Positions 56,610 through 64,000 of a stretch of DNA of 64,000 nucleotides are shown one piece after another. Source of the DNA: Streptomyces sp. NBC_00654 (GTDB taxonomy: Bacteria > Actinomycetota > Actinomycetes > Streptomycetales > Streptomycetaceae); assembly GCF_026341775.1 (NCBI RefSeq), contig NZ_JAPEOB010000004.1, positions 294,842 to 358,841 on the forward strand. Reading direction: 5' to 3'. Both the position numbers and the translations under genes were made by a program. The notes under the pieces were generated by a model. That model was not told where the DNA came from and searched no databases. It was given only the letters and a program-made list of their open reading frames with translations. Each line of letters starts with the position of its first letter. Position 1 is the stretch's first letter.

Positions 56610-56694
56610 TAGCCGGGCTAGACTCTCCCTCGTTTGGCAGACGCCGGGTTGGCTCCTGCCTTCGTTGGGAGACCTCGGCTAGGAAGGGCGAGAG

Positions 56695-57177
56695 ATGCGC
56701 AGTAACGGATCGGCCCGCAGCGAGGAAGACCGTCCGCTGCTCCTGCAACTCGAGCAGCCCCTCAACAAGCTGATCGATGCGCTCTATTCCGACGAACGCA
56801 CCCGTCCCGGTTACGCGCGGCTCGCCAAGGAGATCCGCGAGACGACCGGAGTCACCATCTCCGCTACCCATCTCTGGGAATTAGCCACCGAAAAGAAGCG
56901 CTACTTCACACTGGAACAGCTGGACACTCTCGCTCGGTTATTCGGTGTACCACTCGAATATTTCCACAACGACGAAGTGTCGGAACGGGTCAATGCCCAA
57001 CTAACGCCGGCCACCGCACTGCGCGACACCAAGATCCGCAGTCTGGCGTTACGCGCCGAGAGGCTCTCGCCCGCCAGTCTGGACGCCCTGCTCACGATGG
57101 TCGACGAGGCTCGCAAACTGCAAAACCTCTCGGCGAAGAGTGACCCGAATTCTTCCGCAGCCGGATCCCATGGCTGA
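56695..57177 (+). CDS. XRE-family transcriptional regulator, right copy
   Basis: Same 160-residue helix-turn-helix protein as in the left arm. Here the operon reads left to right: XRE, 52-residue ORF, IS110 relic, ImmA-like peptidase, membrane protein. The upstream 85 bases between the IS5 end and ATG include GGGCTAGACTCTCC, a possible -10 region. Confidence 0.85.
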   Translation: MRSNGSARSEEDRPLLLQLEQPLNKLIDALYSDERTRPGYARLAKEIRETTGVTISATHLWELATEKKRYFTLEQLDTLARLFGVPLEYFHNDEVSERVNAQLTPATALRDTKIRSLALRAERLSPASLDALLTMVDEARKLQNLSAKSDPNSSAAGSHG

Positions 57178-57328
57178 GGAAACGTTCCTGTTGGAACATC
57201 CAGATGGGCCGGGTCCGTTTTTCTGCCACTGGCGCTCCGGAGCGCACGCATCCCGGAAGCGGCCGACCTCCCCCATCGCCGTTTTCGTAGACCCGCAACG
57301 GGGTTACCGGCCTTCGGAGTTGGCATGA
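57170..57328 (+). CDS. 52-residue ORF coupled to the XRE regulator, right copy
   Basis: Starts eight bases inside the XRE gene end and stops at TGA 57326-57328. No family is recognised. Its stop overlaps another ATG (57325) that opens only 13 codons before the IS110 relic begins, which may be the truncated start of whatever followed. Confidence 0.4.
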   Translation: MAEETFLLEHPDGPGPFFCHWRSGAHASRKRPTSPIAVFVDPQRGYRPSELA

Positions 57329-57365
57329 ATACCGGCCTTTTTCGCAGGCCGGGAGGCTCTTCGTA

Positions 57366-58351
57366 ATGTGGATGTGGCGATCAGTGCCGTGGCAGGACCG
57401 GGTGAACAGCACCGAAGGATGCCCGACGTGATCGATGCCAGCAGCATCGACGTCGACCTCGGCCTGGACGTCGGCAAGGGCGAACACCACGCCACCGCAC
57501 TCACCCCCACCGGCAAGAAGCCCCTCCACAAGCGCCCGCCCGACAGCGAACCCGAACTCCGCGAAGTCTTCGTCAAACTGCAGGCCGAACACGGCACCGT
57601 CCTGGTCATCATCGACCAGGTCGCCTCCATCGGAGCCCTGCCACCGACCATCGCCCGCGACCTTGACCGGCATGTCGCCCATCTGCCCGGCCTGACGATG
57701 CGGCGGATCGCCGACCTCCATCCCGGCGAGGCCGAGACCGACGCGAAAGACGCGTCGATCAGCGACATCTTCACCGCGCTCGACGAACAGACCGTCGTCG
57801 TTCCCGGCACGGACTCGGCCGCATTGATCGTCTCCGGCCTCATCGGCTCACTCCAGGCGGTACTTGACCAGCGCACACTCCTGGCCCACCGGATCCAGGA
57901 ACTGCTGAAGGCCCCCTCTTTCGAAGGTCCCGATGTCCATGCCCGACATCGGCATCAGGGCAGGAGCCCGCATCCTCATCGACGCCGGATACGGCACCGC
58001 GTTCCCGTCCGCGGCCCATCTCGCCGCCTACGCGGGCCTCGCCCGCACAACCCGCAGCTCCGGGTCGTCAATTCGGGGCGAACAGCCCTCCAGGAGAGGA
58101 AACAAGCAGCTCAAACGCGCCTTCTCCCTCTCCGCATTCATCACCCTGGCAAGACCCGGCCTCCCGCACCTACTACGACAAGGAGATCGCCCAGGGAAAG
58201 CACCACACCCAAGCCCTCCTCTGCCTCGCCCGACGCCGAGCAGACGTCCTCTTCGCCGTGCTCCGCCACGGAACCTTCTACCGACAACAAACCACCAACC
58301 CCCACTCACCCCTTGACCAAGGTCATAGGGAACCCCCACGCAGGCTATTGG
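57366..58351 (+). mobile_element. IS110-family element with frameshifted transposase, right copy
   Basis: Mirror copy; transposase start ATG 57419. The same frame breaks occur near 57930 and 58150, where the reading moves to MPDIGIRAGARILIDAGYG and then to DPASRTYYDKEIAQGKHH. The edges are estimates: the 3' side ends near the ACCAAGGTCATAG stretch just before the ImmA-like start. Confidence 0.8.
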
Positions 58352-58358
58352 GAGAACC

Positions 58359-58874
58359 ATGCCGAATGAATACGCTCAATTGCACCAGCGTTGCCAGTCG
58401 GTCCTAGAGCAACTCAATGTGCCACACCCCTTCACCATCGATGCTCTGTGCCAGGAGCTGTCCGTCCAGCGGGGACGGCCGTTACATCTGCATCCGCTGC
58501 CTCAAGAGGCTGTCAGAAACAATATCTGCGGTATGTGGCTCGCCACCGAGACCGACGACCACATCTTCTGCGAGCAGCGCACCAGCCGAGTGCACAGAGA
58601 ACACATCCTGCTGCATGAGATCGGGCACATGCTGTTTGACCACCGCGGCATAGACTTCGGCTACGGCGAGGCGTCTCAAGCGCTTCTGCCCAATCTAAGC
58701 CCGCAGTTGGTGCAACGGCTACTCGGCCGCACCAACTACACCAGCCGTCAGGAACGGGAGGCGGAGATGCTCGCCAGCCTGCTGCGCATCCGAGCTTCGC
58801 AGTCCGCCACCAAAGCTCCGCACGGCGTGCTGGGCCGGCTGGAGGTCGCGCTGGGGCGCGCGCGCCGCGGATGA
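58359..58874 (+). CDS. ImmA/IrrE-family metallopeptidase, right copy
   Basis: Same 171-residue HEIGH metallopeptidase. ATG 58359 with GGGAGA at 58350-58355. The gene start lies within ten bases of the IS110 end, so its original upstream sequence is replaced and expression may depend on read-through from the element. Confidence 0.85.
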   Translation: MPNEYAQLHQRCQSVLEQLNVPHPFTIDALCQELSVQRGRPLHLHPLPQEAVRNNICGMWLATETDDHIFCEQRTSRVHREHILLHEIGHMLFDHRGIDFGYGEASQALLPNLSPQLVQRLLGRTNYTSRQEREAEMLASLLRIRASQSATKAPHGVLGRLEVALGRARRG

Positions 58875-60043
58875 GCGCTGGACCCTCCGCTGTGCTGAGC
58901 TGGTTCAACTACTTCTGCGTGAGTTGCCTCTGGCTGGCTCTGGCACTACGTGGCTCTACCGCTCTACGGACCCCTGAGCAGCGCGGGCTGTGGTTGGCCG
59001 TGGCCACCGCTACGGTTGCCATCACTCTCACGCTCCCCGCCGCGACCCAACTCGCACTCCAGGCCACTGTAGAGGGACATTCCATTGTCCTGGCGCGGAA
59101 CCTGATCGGAGTGCTTTCGTCGGGGGCAGTGCTGTACTTCGTCTCAGCCACCGTCGGCGGCCGATCACTTCTGCGCGTGTGCTCTGTGACGATCCTGGCC
59201 ATGGTGTCCCTGCTCATCACGGATGCCTTGGCTCCACCGCACCAGGGACACACCGCCACGGGTCACGGTGCACCGGACCCTTCCACCGCCTATTGGCTCA
59301 TCCTGGTCATGGTCCATCTGATCGCGGACTTCTCCTGTACCTCCCTGTGCCGCCAGTACAGCAGGCGCACGTCGGACCCCGTCCTGAAAGCAAGCTTAGG
59401 GATGTTCGGAATCGGCACAGCGCTCTCTTTCCTGTACTGGCTCTGCCAGCTCATCAGCCTGCTGTTCCACTCCGAACGGCTGATGCCATACCTCCCGTAT
59501 GTCATGGGCTTTCACGGGCTGTTACGGGCGATCGCTCTATTGGCACCCACACTGTGGGCTGTGCGGGGCGCCGTCACGGAGATCTGCACCATCTGGCGCC
59601 TGTGGCCGCTGTGGCACGACTTGGTACAGGCCACGCCAGACGTCGCGTTCCTCAAACCTCGCCACCGCCTGCTCGAGATCATGTGGCCGCAGGCAACTTG
59701 GCAGCTGCTGGCCTACCGCAAGATCATCGAGACTCGCGATGCCATCCTCGTCCTCAACGACTATGTGGCCGAAGGTGCGTGGGCTCGCGCGCGCCGGCAT
59801 GTCGCGCGTATGGATGTCGCTCACTCCAAAGTCGATGCGACGGTACTCGCGTGCGTGATGGCGGGGGCACGCAACGCCAAGCTCGCAGACATGCCCCAAG
59901 AGCAGTCCGCCGACAGTCTCGTCAACTTCGACAAAGGCGACCTCGACAGCGAGAAGTCCTTCCTCCTCGACATGGCGCGAGCTTACGTCTCGCCTCCCAC
60001 CCGGAAGTTCGTGATCCATGCGGATACGTCCACCAGGAAGTAG
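58871..60043 (+). CDS. MAB_1171c-like multi-span membrane protein, right copy
   Basis: Same 390-residue protein, coupled by ATGA to the metallopeptidase. About seven membrane segments lie in the first 235 residues, followed by a soluble tail with RHRLLEIMWPQATWQLLAYR. Stop TAG 60041-60043 is directly followed by the IS5-type end fragment. Confidence 0.7.
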   Translation: MSAGPSAVLSWFNYFCVSCLWLALALRGSTALRTPEQRGLWLAVATATVAITLTLPAATQLALQATVEGHSIVLARNLIGVLSSGAVLYFVSATVGGRSLLRVCSVTILAMVSLLITDALAPPHQGHTATGHGAPDPSTAYWLILVMVHLIADFSCTSLCRQYSRRTSDPVLKASLGMFGIGTALSFLYWLCQLISLLFHSERLMPYLPYVMGFHGLLRAIALLAPTLWAVRGAVTEICTIWRLWPLWHDLVQATPDVAFLKPRHRLLEIMWPQATWQLLAYRKIIETRDAILVLNDYVAEGAWARARRHVARMDVAHSKVDATVLACVMAGARNAKLADMPQEQSADSLVNFDKGDLDSEKSFLLDMARAYVSPPTRKFVIHADTSTRK

Positions 60044-60150
60044 GAACTCGTCACGAGATCTTGGTTGTTGGACGTGATCGATGTGGGTGTTTCGGCCGTT
60101 CGTGGGGCACGCGTCAAGCCGCTGTTGCCACCCTGGACCGAGCGGTAGAG
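60044..60150 (+). mobile_element. Short end fragment of an IS5-type element, right copy
   Basis: Mirror of the 107-base scar. In this direction it begins GAACTCGTCACGAGATCTTG, matching the end of the larger IS5-type relic of this arm with substitutions, then breaks off after the first transposase codons. Confidence 0.6.
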
Positions 60151-60258
60151 CCGGCTCTGCCACGGGCGCGTCAGGCCTCTTGCTGGGGCCCTGACCCTGC
60201 CATGGATCCTGAGTCACCTCGAGCCGGGCCCCTGGGGAAGCGGCCTGGCCCCAGTCCG

Positions 60259-61074
60259 TTACGGGCGCGGGGGACGCGCCTCGATTCGGTAGTCGAAGGC
60301 GGCACCGCCGACGCCGACCGCGGTCGCCCCGCCATCGACCGTGAGGACGGAGCCGTTGACGTAGGACGCGGCGGGTGACAGCAGCCAGTCGATCGCCGCG
60401 GCGACCTCCGCCGGATCGCCCGGCCGACGGGCGGGAGTCAGCCGGCTCGCCTCCGCATAAGCCTCCTCGACACCGCCCGCCAGCTCCTCCTCCGCCGCGA
60501 ACCGCGCCATCCGGCCATCGGCCATCTCCGTACGCACCCAGCCCGGACACACCGCGTTGGCCCGCAGCCCCTGCGGCCCGTAGTCGACGGCGAGGGAGCG
60601 GCACATGTGGAGCAAGGCCGCCTTGGACGTCGCATAGGCGGCGTTGCCAACGCTGTTACGAAGCGCGGCAACCGAGGCGACCGCTACCACCGCACCGCGG
60701 GTCTTCAGCAGGTGCGGCAGCGCGGCACGCAGCAACAGGAACGGGCCAGTGAGGTTGGTCCGTATCAGCTCTTCCCAATCCTCGACCTCGGTGTCGCCGA
60801 CCGCGCCGCCCCGCCCGATTCCGGCGTTGAGTACGACACCGTCGAGTCTCCCGTAGGCCTTCACCGTCGTCTCGACGAGTTCGCAGACGGCCTCGGGATC
60901 CGCGACGTCTGCAGGGTGGGCCAGCGCTCCGGTCTCGGCAGCGACCTGGTGCAACAGCTGCGGTCTCCTGCCGGCGATCACGACATGGTGTCCGTCGGCC
61001 CGTAACAACCGTGCCGTCGCAGCACCGATGCCCGTCCCCCCTCCAGTCACGAGAAAAACTCGCTCACCGGTCAT
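60259..61074 (-). CDS. Short-chain dehydrogenase/reductase, right copy
   Basis: Same 271-residue SDR protein as the left copy with intact cofactor and Ser-Tyr-Lys motifs. If both chromosome ends exist as drawn, the cell has two identical copies of this gene. Confidence 0.9.
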   Translation of the reverse strand: MTGERVFLVTGGGTGIGAATARLLRADGHHVVIAGRRPQLLHQVAAETGALAHPADVADPEAVCELVETTVKAYGRLDGVVLNAGIGRGGAVGDTEVEDWEELIRTNLTGPFLLLRAALPHLLKTRGAVVAVASVAALRNSVGNAAYATSKAALLHMCRSLAVDYGPQGLRANAVCPGWVRTEMADGRMARFAAEEELAGGVEEAYAEASRLTPARRPGDPAEVAAAIDWLLSPAASYVNGSVLTVDGGATAVGVGGAAFDYRIEARPPRP

Positions 61075-61307
61075 GAACGTTTGAACTCCTCACCTCTTGA
61101 AAGCGTGCAGTTCGATCATATGCAGCACTGTCGAATCCGGATGGCCCCGCTCTTGTTCGCACATGTCAATGGCTGGTTGTGTCGCTGACGATGATCAATC
61201 GTGGCTGAATAGCGGCCTCGCAATTCCCCAGGCTGCAGTTCTGCTGAGCGTTCAGACGCTATTGGCCTTCCCGCTGTCACCGCCTCCTCTGTGGAAATGA
61301 GTGGGCG

Positions 61308-61550
61308 GTGCTGGCGGAGTCGGAAAACTCCCCTCATCTGGGTCCAGGCACCGGACGATGCCGTGCGCAAGCCGAAGCCGCCGGTCCGAACCGAGCCGAG
61401 CCGAGCCGAGCCGTAGGAGCGTTCCTCGGTGTGGTCGCCATCACGAAGGCCGAACGTCGGCTCCCTGACGGAAATGAGCGTGAGGAATTCTGGCGCAGCC
61501 AGGGGGATATCGACGCGACCGATTCGGAAGCCGAGCTACTGAGCTGCTGA
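61308..61550 (+). CDS. Unrecognised 80-residue ORF, right copy
   Basis: Mirror of the unassigned ORF containing the pentanucleotide repeat (here 61386-61414, as AGCCG on the plus strand). The C-terminal half is charged and protein-like; the N-terminal half is doubtful. No family recognised. Confidence 0.3.
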   Translation: MLAESENSPHLGPGTGRCRAQAEAAGPNRAEPSRAVGAFLGVVAITKAERRLPDGNEREEFWRSQGDIDATDSEAELLSC

Positions 61551-61563
61551 GCTTGAATGTGTA

Positions 61564-61725
61564 ATGTCGGTGCCAGCACTGCCGCAACGGGACGCGCCGC
61601 CGCCCCGTTTCTCAGTGACGATCGAAGATGTCGCTGTCGACGGGACGTTCCCCGCCGAAGAGTTCACGGAACGCGTCAGGGCCTGGGCCGCCGCCGCGGT
61701 CGACGCGTGGAGCCGCAGAACGTGA
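61564..61725 (+). CDS. Unrecognised 53-residue ORF, right copy
   Basis: Mirror of the small ORF starting MSVPALPQRD. It follows the 80-residue ORF by 13 bases, so the two could be one broken operon. The 154 bases after it, up to the IS256 relic, show no gene. Confidence 0.3.
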   Translation: MSVPALPQRDAPPPRFSVTIEDVAVDGTFPAEEFTERVRAWAAAAVDAWSRRT

Positions 61726-61879
61726 CCGGCCATGGGCCCGTCGAGGAGTGAGCCCACAGACTGATGCCGCTGTCGGGTACGGGGCTCCGCCGTCGCGCGT
61801 GTCGTGCTGTATGGCGTCGGCTTCCAGCACCGTGTCTGTACGGCGACCGGTGTAACTCCCGAGCTGAACGCGACAGTTG

Positions 61880-62105
61880 ATGGCTGACGTGATGAGTGAT
61901 GCCGAGGCCGGGAGACCGCCGTGGATGCCGTCGATGACGGTCCGGTTATCGAGCTGGTGGCCCGGGCCGAGGCCGGCGGAGTGAAGCTGACCGGCGACGG
62001 TGGCCTGCTGACGGAGCTGACGCGCAAGGTGCTGGACCATACGCTGGAAGGCCGCGCTCAACGCCTTCGACGGCCGGCTCACCTCCGGACGCCGACAGCA
62101 ATCAA
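61880..62105 (+). mobile_element. IS256-family transposase relic, right copy
   Basis: Mirror copy: N-terminal transposase block from about 61890, one-base shift at about 61919, then a jump near 62050 to the C-terminal WKAALNAFDGRL. Catalytic core absent. Confidence 0.65.
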
Positions 62106-62117
62106 TCAACCGAGTTC

Positions 62118-62199
62118 CACCGCTCGCCTCCACGACGCCGTACGCGAGTCGGCCACGATGTGCCCCGGGGCAGCGATCCGGCTCGGGGAGTCGTCGTGA
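62118..62199 (+). pseudogene. 3Fe-4S ferredoxin C-terminal fragment, right copy
   Basis: Mirror of the fragment ending in MCPGAAIRL. Its stop lies within the GTG start of the reductase fragment. Confidence 0.55.
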
Positions 62200-62367
62200 C
62201 TGCCGCACCCGATCGAGGCGTGATCGTCGGTGCCTCGGAGGCCGGACTGACTGCCGCCGAGACCCTGCGCCGGTCGGGCCACACCGGCACCCTCACACTC
62301 ATCGGCGACGAGCCAGGGCCCCTTACGACCGACCCCGCTGTCGAAGGAGATCCTCTCCGGCGCCTGA
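62196..62367 (+). pseudogene. Ferredoxin reductase N-terminal fragment, right copy
   Basis: Mirror of the truncated FAD-binding fragment (VIVGASEAGLTAAETLRR), with the same shift into APYDRPPLSKEILSGA. About 50 bases separate it from the convergent vanK-like gene. Confidence 0.65.
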
Positions 62368-62418
62368 GCCCCTGACCGGCTACCCCCTGCGCACCCGACG
62401 CTTAGCCGGCTGTGCGGT

Positions 62419-63585
62419 TCAGCGTCCGCGCCGCCTCATATAGAGGCCGAAGGCCCGGTAAACCATCGGCCGCAGCGGCAGGTCCCACTCGCCGACGTAC
62501 CGCATCGCCTGGCCGCCGGTGCCGACTTTGAACTGGACAAGGCCGACGTGCGGGTCGTCGGCGTCGAGGGTGGGGGTGATGCCGCGCAGGTCGTAGACGT
62601 CGCATCCGGCCGCGAGCGAGTCGCGGATCATCGCCCACTGGCAGGCGTTGGAACCACGCACGTCGCGCTTCGCGGTGGAGGAGGCGCCATAGGCGTACAC
62701 AGCGTGGGCGCCGACGCGGACCAGGACAGTGGCGGCGGCCAAGTCGCCCTGGTGGCGGGCCATATAGAGCTTGATCCGCTCGGGGTCCTCGGCACTCAGC
62801 GCCGCGAACATGGTCTCGAAGTATCGCAGCGGCCGGGGTGTGAAGTGGTCGCGCTCGGCGGTGTGGACGTAGAGGTCGTGAAACGCCTTGAGGTCTTCCG
62901 CGCCCCTGTCGCTGACCGTGACCTCGACGCCCTCCTTGGCCGCCTTCTTGATGTTGCGGCGCCACTGCTGGTTCATGCCCTTGAGCAGCTCGTCCTCGGT
63001 CCTGCCTGCCATCGGGATCTCGTACTTGAACTGTGGATGCCCGACCCCGAACCCGTCCTCCGGGCTCTGCGACAGCCAGCCGGCCTCCCGGAGCTTGCTG
63101 CCCACGCGGGCACCGACCGGGTCGGACCAGTGGCCGGAGATGTCGGTGAGCCGCTTGCAGCCCGGGTCGGCGATGCCCTCCTTGACCTGGGCGGCGCTCC
63201 AGGCGTCTGTGCGCACCGGCGGGCCGAGCCGGATCGCGAACGCGCCCTGGGCCTTGAGATGGGTCGCCAGCGGATCGAGCCAGGCACCGATCTCGCCACT
63301 CCAGTCGATGACCGGGCCCTCGGGCAGATACGCCAGCGTGTAGCGGTCGAGCCGCGGCACCGGGCGGTGCAGTACGAGCCCGGCACCAACCAGGCGCCGA
63401 CCCAGGAACCAGCCGAGGGACTCGCTGCGCCACTCGGTCTTGACGCGGCCCCACGCCGGGGTCTGCAGAAAGCTGACCGACCGCTGGGCCTGCACGAACG
63501 CCACATGCTCGGCGTCGCTGATCGGCCTGACGACCGGATTCCCGGCTGCAGTCCGCATGAGTTCGCTGGAGGGGTTGATGGACAT
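62419..63585 (-). CDS. vanK: FemABX-family aminoacyltransferase (VanK/FemX-like), right copy
   Basis: Same 388-residue protein as the left copy, reading toward the centre. Preferred start ATG 63585. A duplicated vanK at both ends would be unusual and hangs on whether the inverted repeat is real. Confidence 0.8.
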   Translation of the reverse strand: MSINPSSELMRTAAGNPVVRPISDAEHVAFVQAQRSVSFLQTPAWGRVKTEWRSESLGWFLGRRLVGAGLVLHRPVPRLDRYTLAYLPEGPVIDWSGEIGAWLDPLATHLKAQGAFAIRLGPPVRTDAWSAAQVKEGIADPGCKRLTDISGHWSDPVGARVGSKLREAGWLSQSPEDGFGVGHPQFKYEIPMAGRTEDELLKGMNQQWRRNIKKAAKEGVEVTVSDRGAEDLKAFHDLYVHTAERDHFTPRPLRYFETMFAALSAEDPERIKLYMARHQGDLAAATVLVRVGAHAVYAYGASSTAKRDVRGSNACQWAMIRDSLAAGCDVYDLRGITPTLDADDPHVGLVQFKVGTGGQAMRYVGEWDLPLRPMVYRAFGLYMRRRGR

Positions 63586-63649
63586 GCCGCCAGTCAATGT
63601 AGTGGTGTGTTGCCCGGGCGTATGCGTTTCTCGATATGCCGACGATATG

Positions 63650-64000
63650 TCACCGCCCGGCGGCTACCCATCTGATTCTGGCCACCACCGGCCGGCGGCT
63701 CCACGCCGCGGACCAGGGTTTGGTCGATCCGCGCCACCTCGCCGGCCGGCTGAAGCCGAACCCGTCCCCGGCCACGTCCAGGACCGGGCGCAGCCGCGAG
63801 GTGAGGCCGTCGACCCGGTCATCCACGGTGCCGTTGAAGCCACCGAGCACCGGCACCCGCTCGCTGCGCCCGGCGGCGACGGCCTTGGCGAGCTTCGTCG
63901 CACCGGCGTCCCGCGAGTCCGTCCGGAAGTCGCCCCTGCGTATCCCCCTCACGGACCCGGATGCGCCACGTACACCGCCGGCAGCCCCTTCTCGGTGGCC
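63650..64000 (-). pseudogene. vanJ: vanJ-like fragment, right copy, cut by window edge
   Basis: Mirror of the frameshifted VanJ-type fragment. It runs off the window at 64000 while still identical to the left arm, so what follows on this side (antiporter and antibiotic genes, or other sequence) cannot be seen. Confidence 0.6.

Larger units (their letters stand above)
52905..64000. repeat. Right arm of giant inverted repeat (terminal inverted repeat)
   Basis: Reverse complement of 41806-52904 under x' = 105,806 - x. It is cut by the window edge at 64000 while still matching, so its full length is more than 11 kb. All features below repeat the left arm in mirror order. Relative to the left arm it lacks two bases near 52940 and one near 53028 and has TT at 52969-52970 where the mirror would give CC. 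Confidence 0.92.

Overview
The window holds most of a glycopeptide antibiotic (vancomycin/teicoplanin class) biosynthetic gene cluster, followed by what looks like the end of a linear actinomycete replicon. High GC content with G/C-rich third codon positions, the gene families, and a hairpin-packed terminus ending in a CCCGC...GCGGG palindrome all point to a Streptomyces-type organism. Whether the replicon is the chromosome or a giant linear plasmid cannot be decided here.

Bases 1-41.7 kb: biosynthesis. The order is prephenate dehydrogenase (partial), an IS481 relic and a 3' NRPS scrap, the NRPS for modules 4-6, the NRPS for module 7 with X and thioesterase domains, an MbtH-like protein, oxyA, oxyB, a sulfotransferase, oxyC, a flavin halogenase, a glycosyltransferase, a sugar N-deacetylase, an N-methyltransferase (mtfA), hpgT on the reverse strand, bhp-bpsD-oxyD (beta-hydroxytyrosine), hmaS-hmo (hydroxyphenylglycine), dpgA-dpgB-dpgC (dihydroxyphenylglycine) and a CPA2-type antiporter. 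Adenylation-domain residues read by eye give Hpg4-Hpg5-Bht6-Dpg7. Three crosslinking P450s (A, B, C) plus the bhp/bpsD/oxyD route indicate a vancomycin-type crosslinked core, probably chlorinated, glycosylated with an amino sugar made on the scaffold, N-methylated and sulfated. Modules 1-3, dpgD, regulators and vanHAX are not in the window. The NRPS scrap beside the IS481 relic suggests that a module-3-type gene was lost or moved from this place.

Bases 41,806-64,000: one very large head-to-head inverted repeat. Each arm is at least 11 kb, and coordinates mirror as x + x' = 105,806. Each arm carries, from outside to centre, a broken vanJ-like gene, a vanK/femX-like gene, fragments of a ferredoxin/reductase pair and an IS256 element, an SDR oxidoreductase, an operon of membrane protein, ImmA-type metalloprotease and XRE regulator split by an IS110 relic, an IS5 relic, an MFS transporter, a second IS5 relic, and about 0.5 kb of nested hairpins. 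The arms meet at about 52,904 in a GC-rich palindrome resembling a Streptomyces telomere. The simplest reading is two chromosome ends with terminal inverted repeats joined tip to tip, by the assembler, by a fold-back read, or by real telomere fusion. Small differences between the arms lie only within about 130 bases of the centre. The repeat runs past the right edge, so the antibiotic cluster itself may be partly or wholly inside the terminal repeat and duplicated.

The biosynthetic genes form several translationally coupled runs (4-base or TGATG overlaps). No tRNA, rRNA, CRISPR array or riboswitch was seen.
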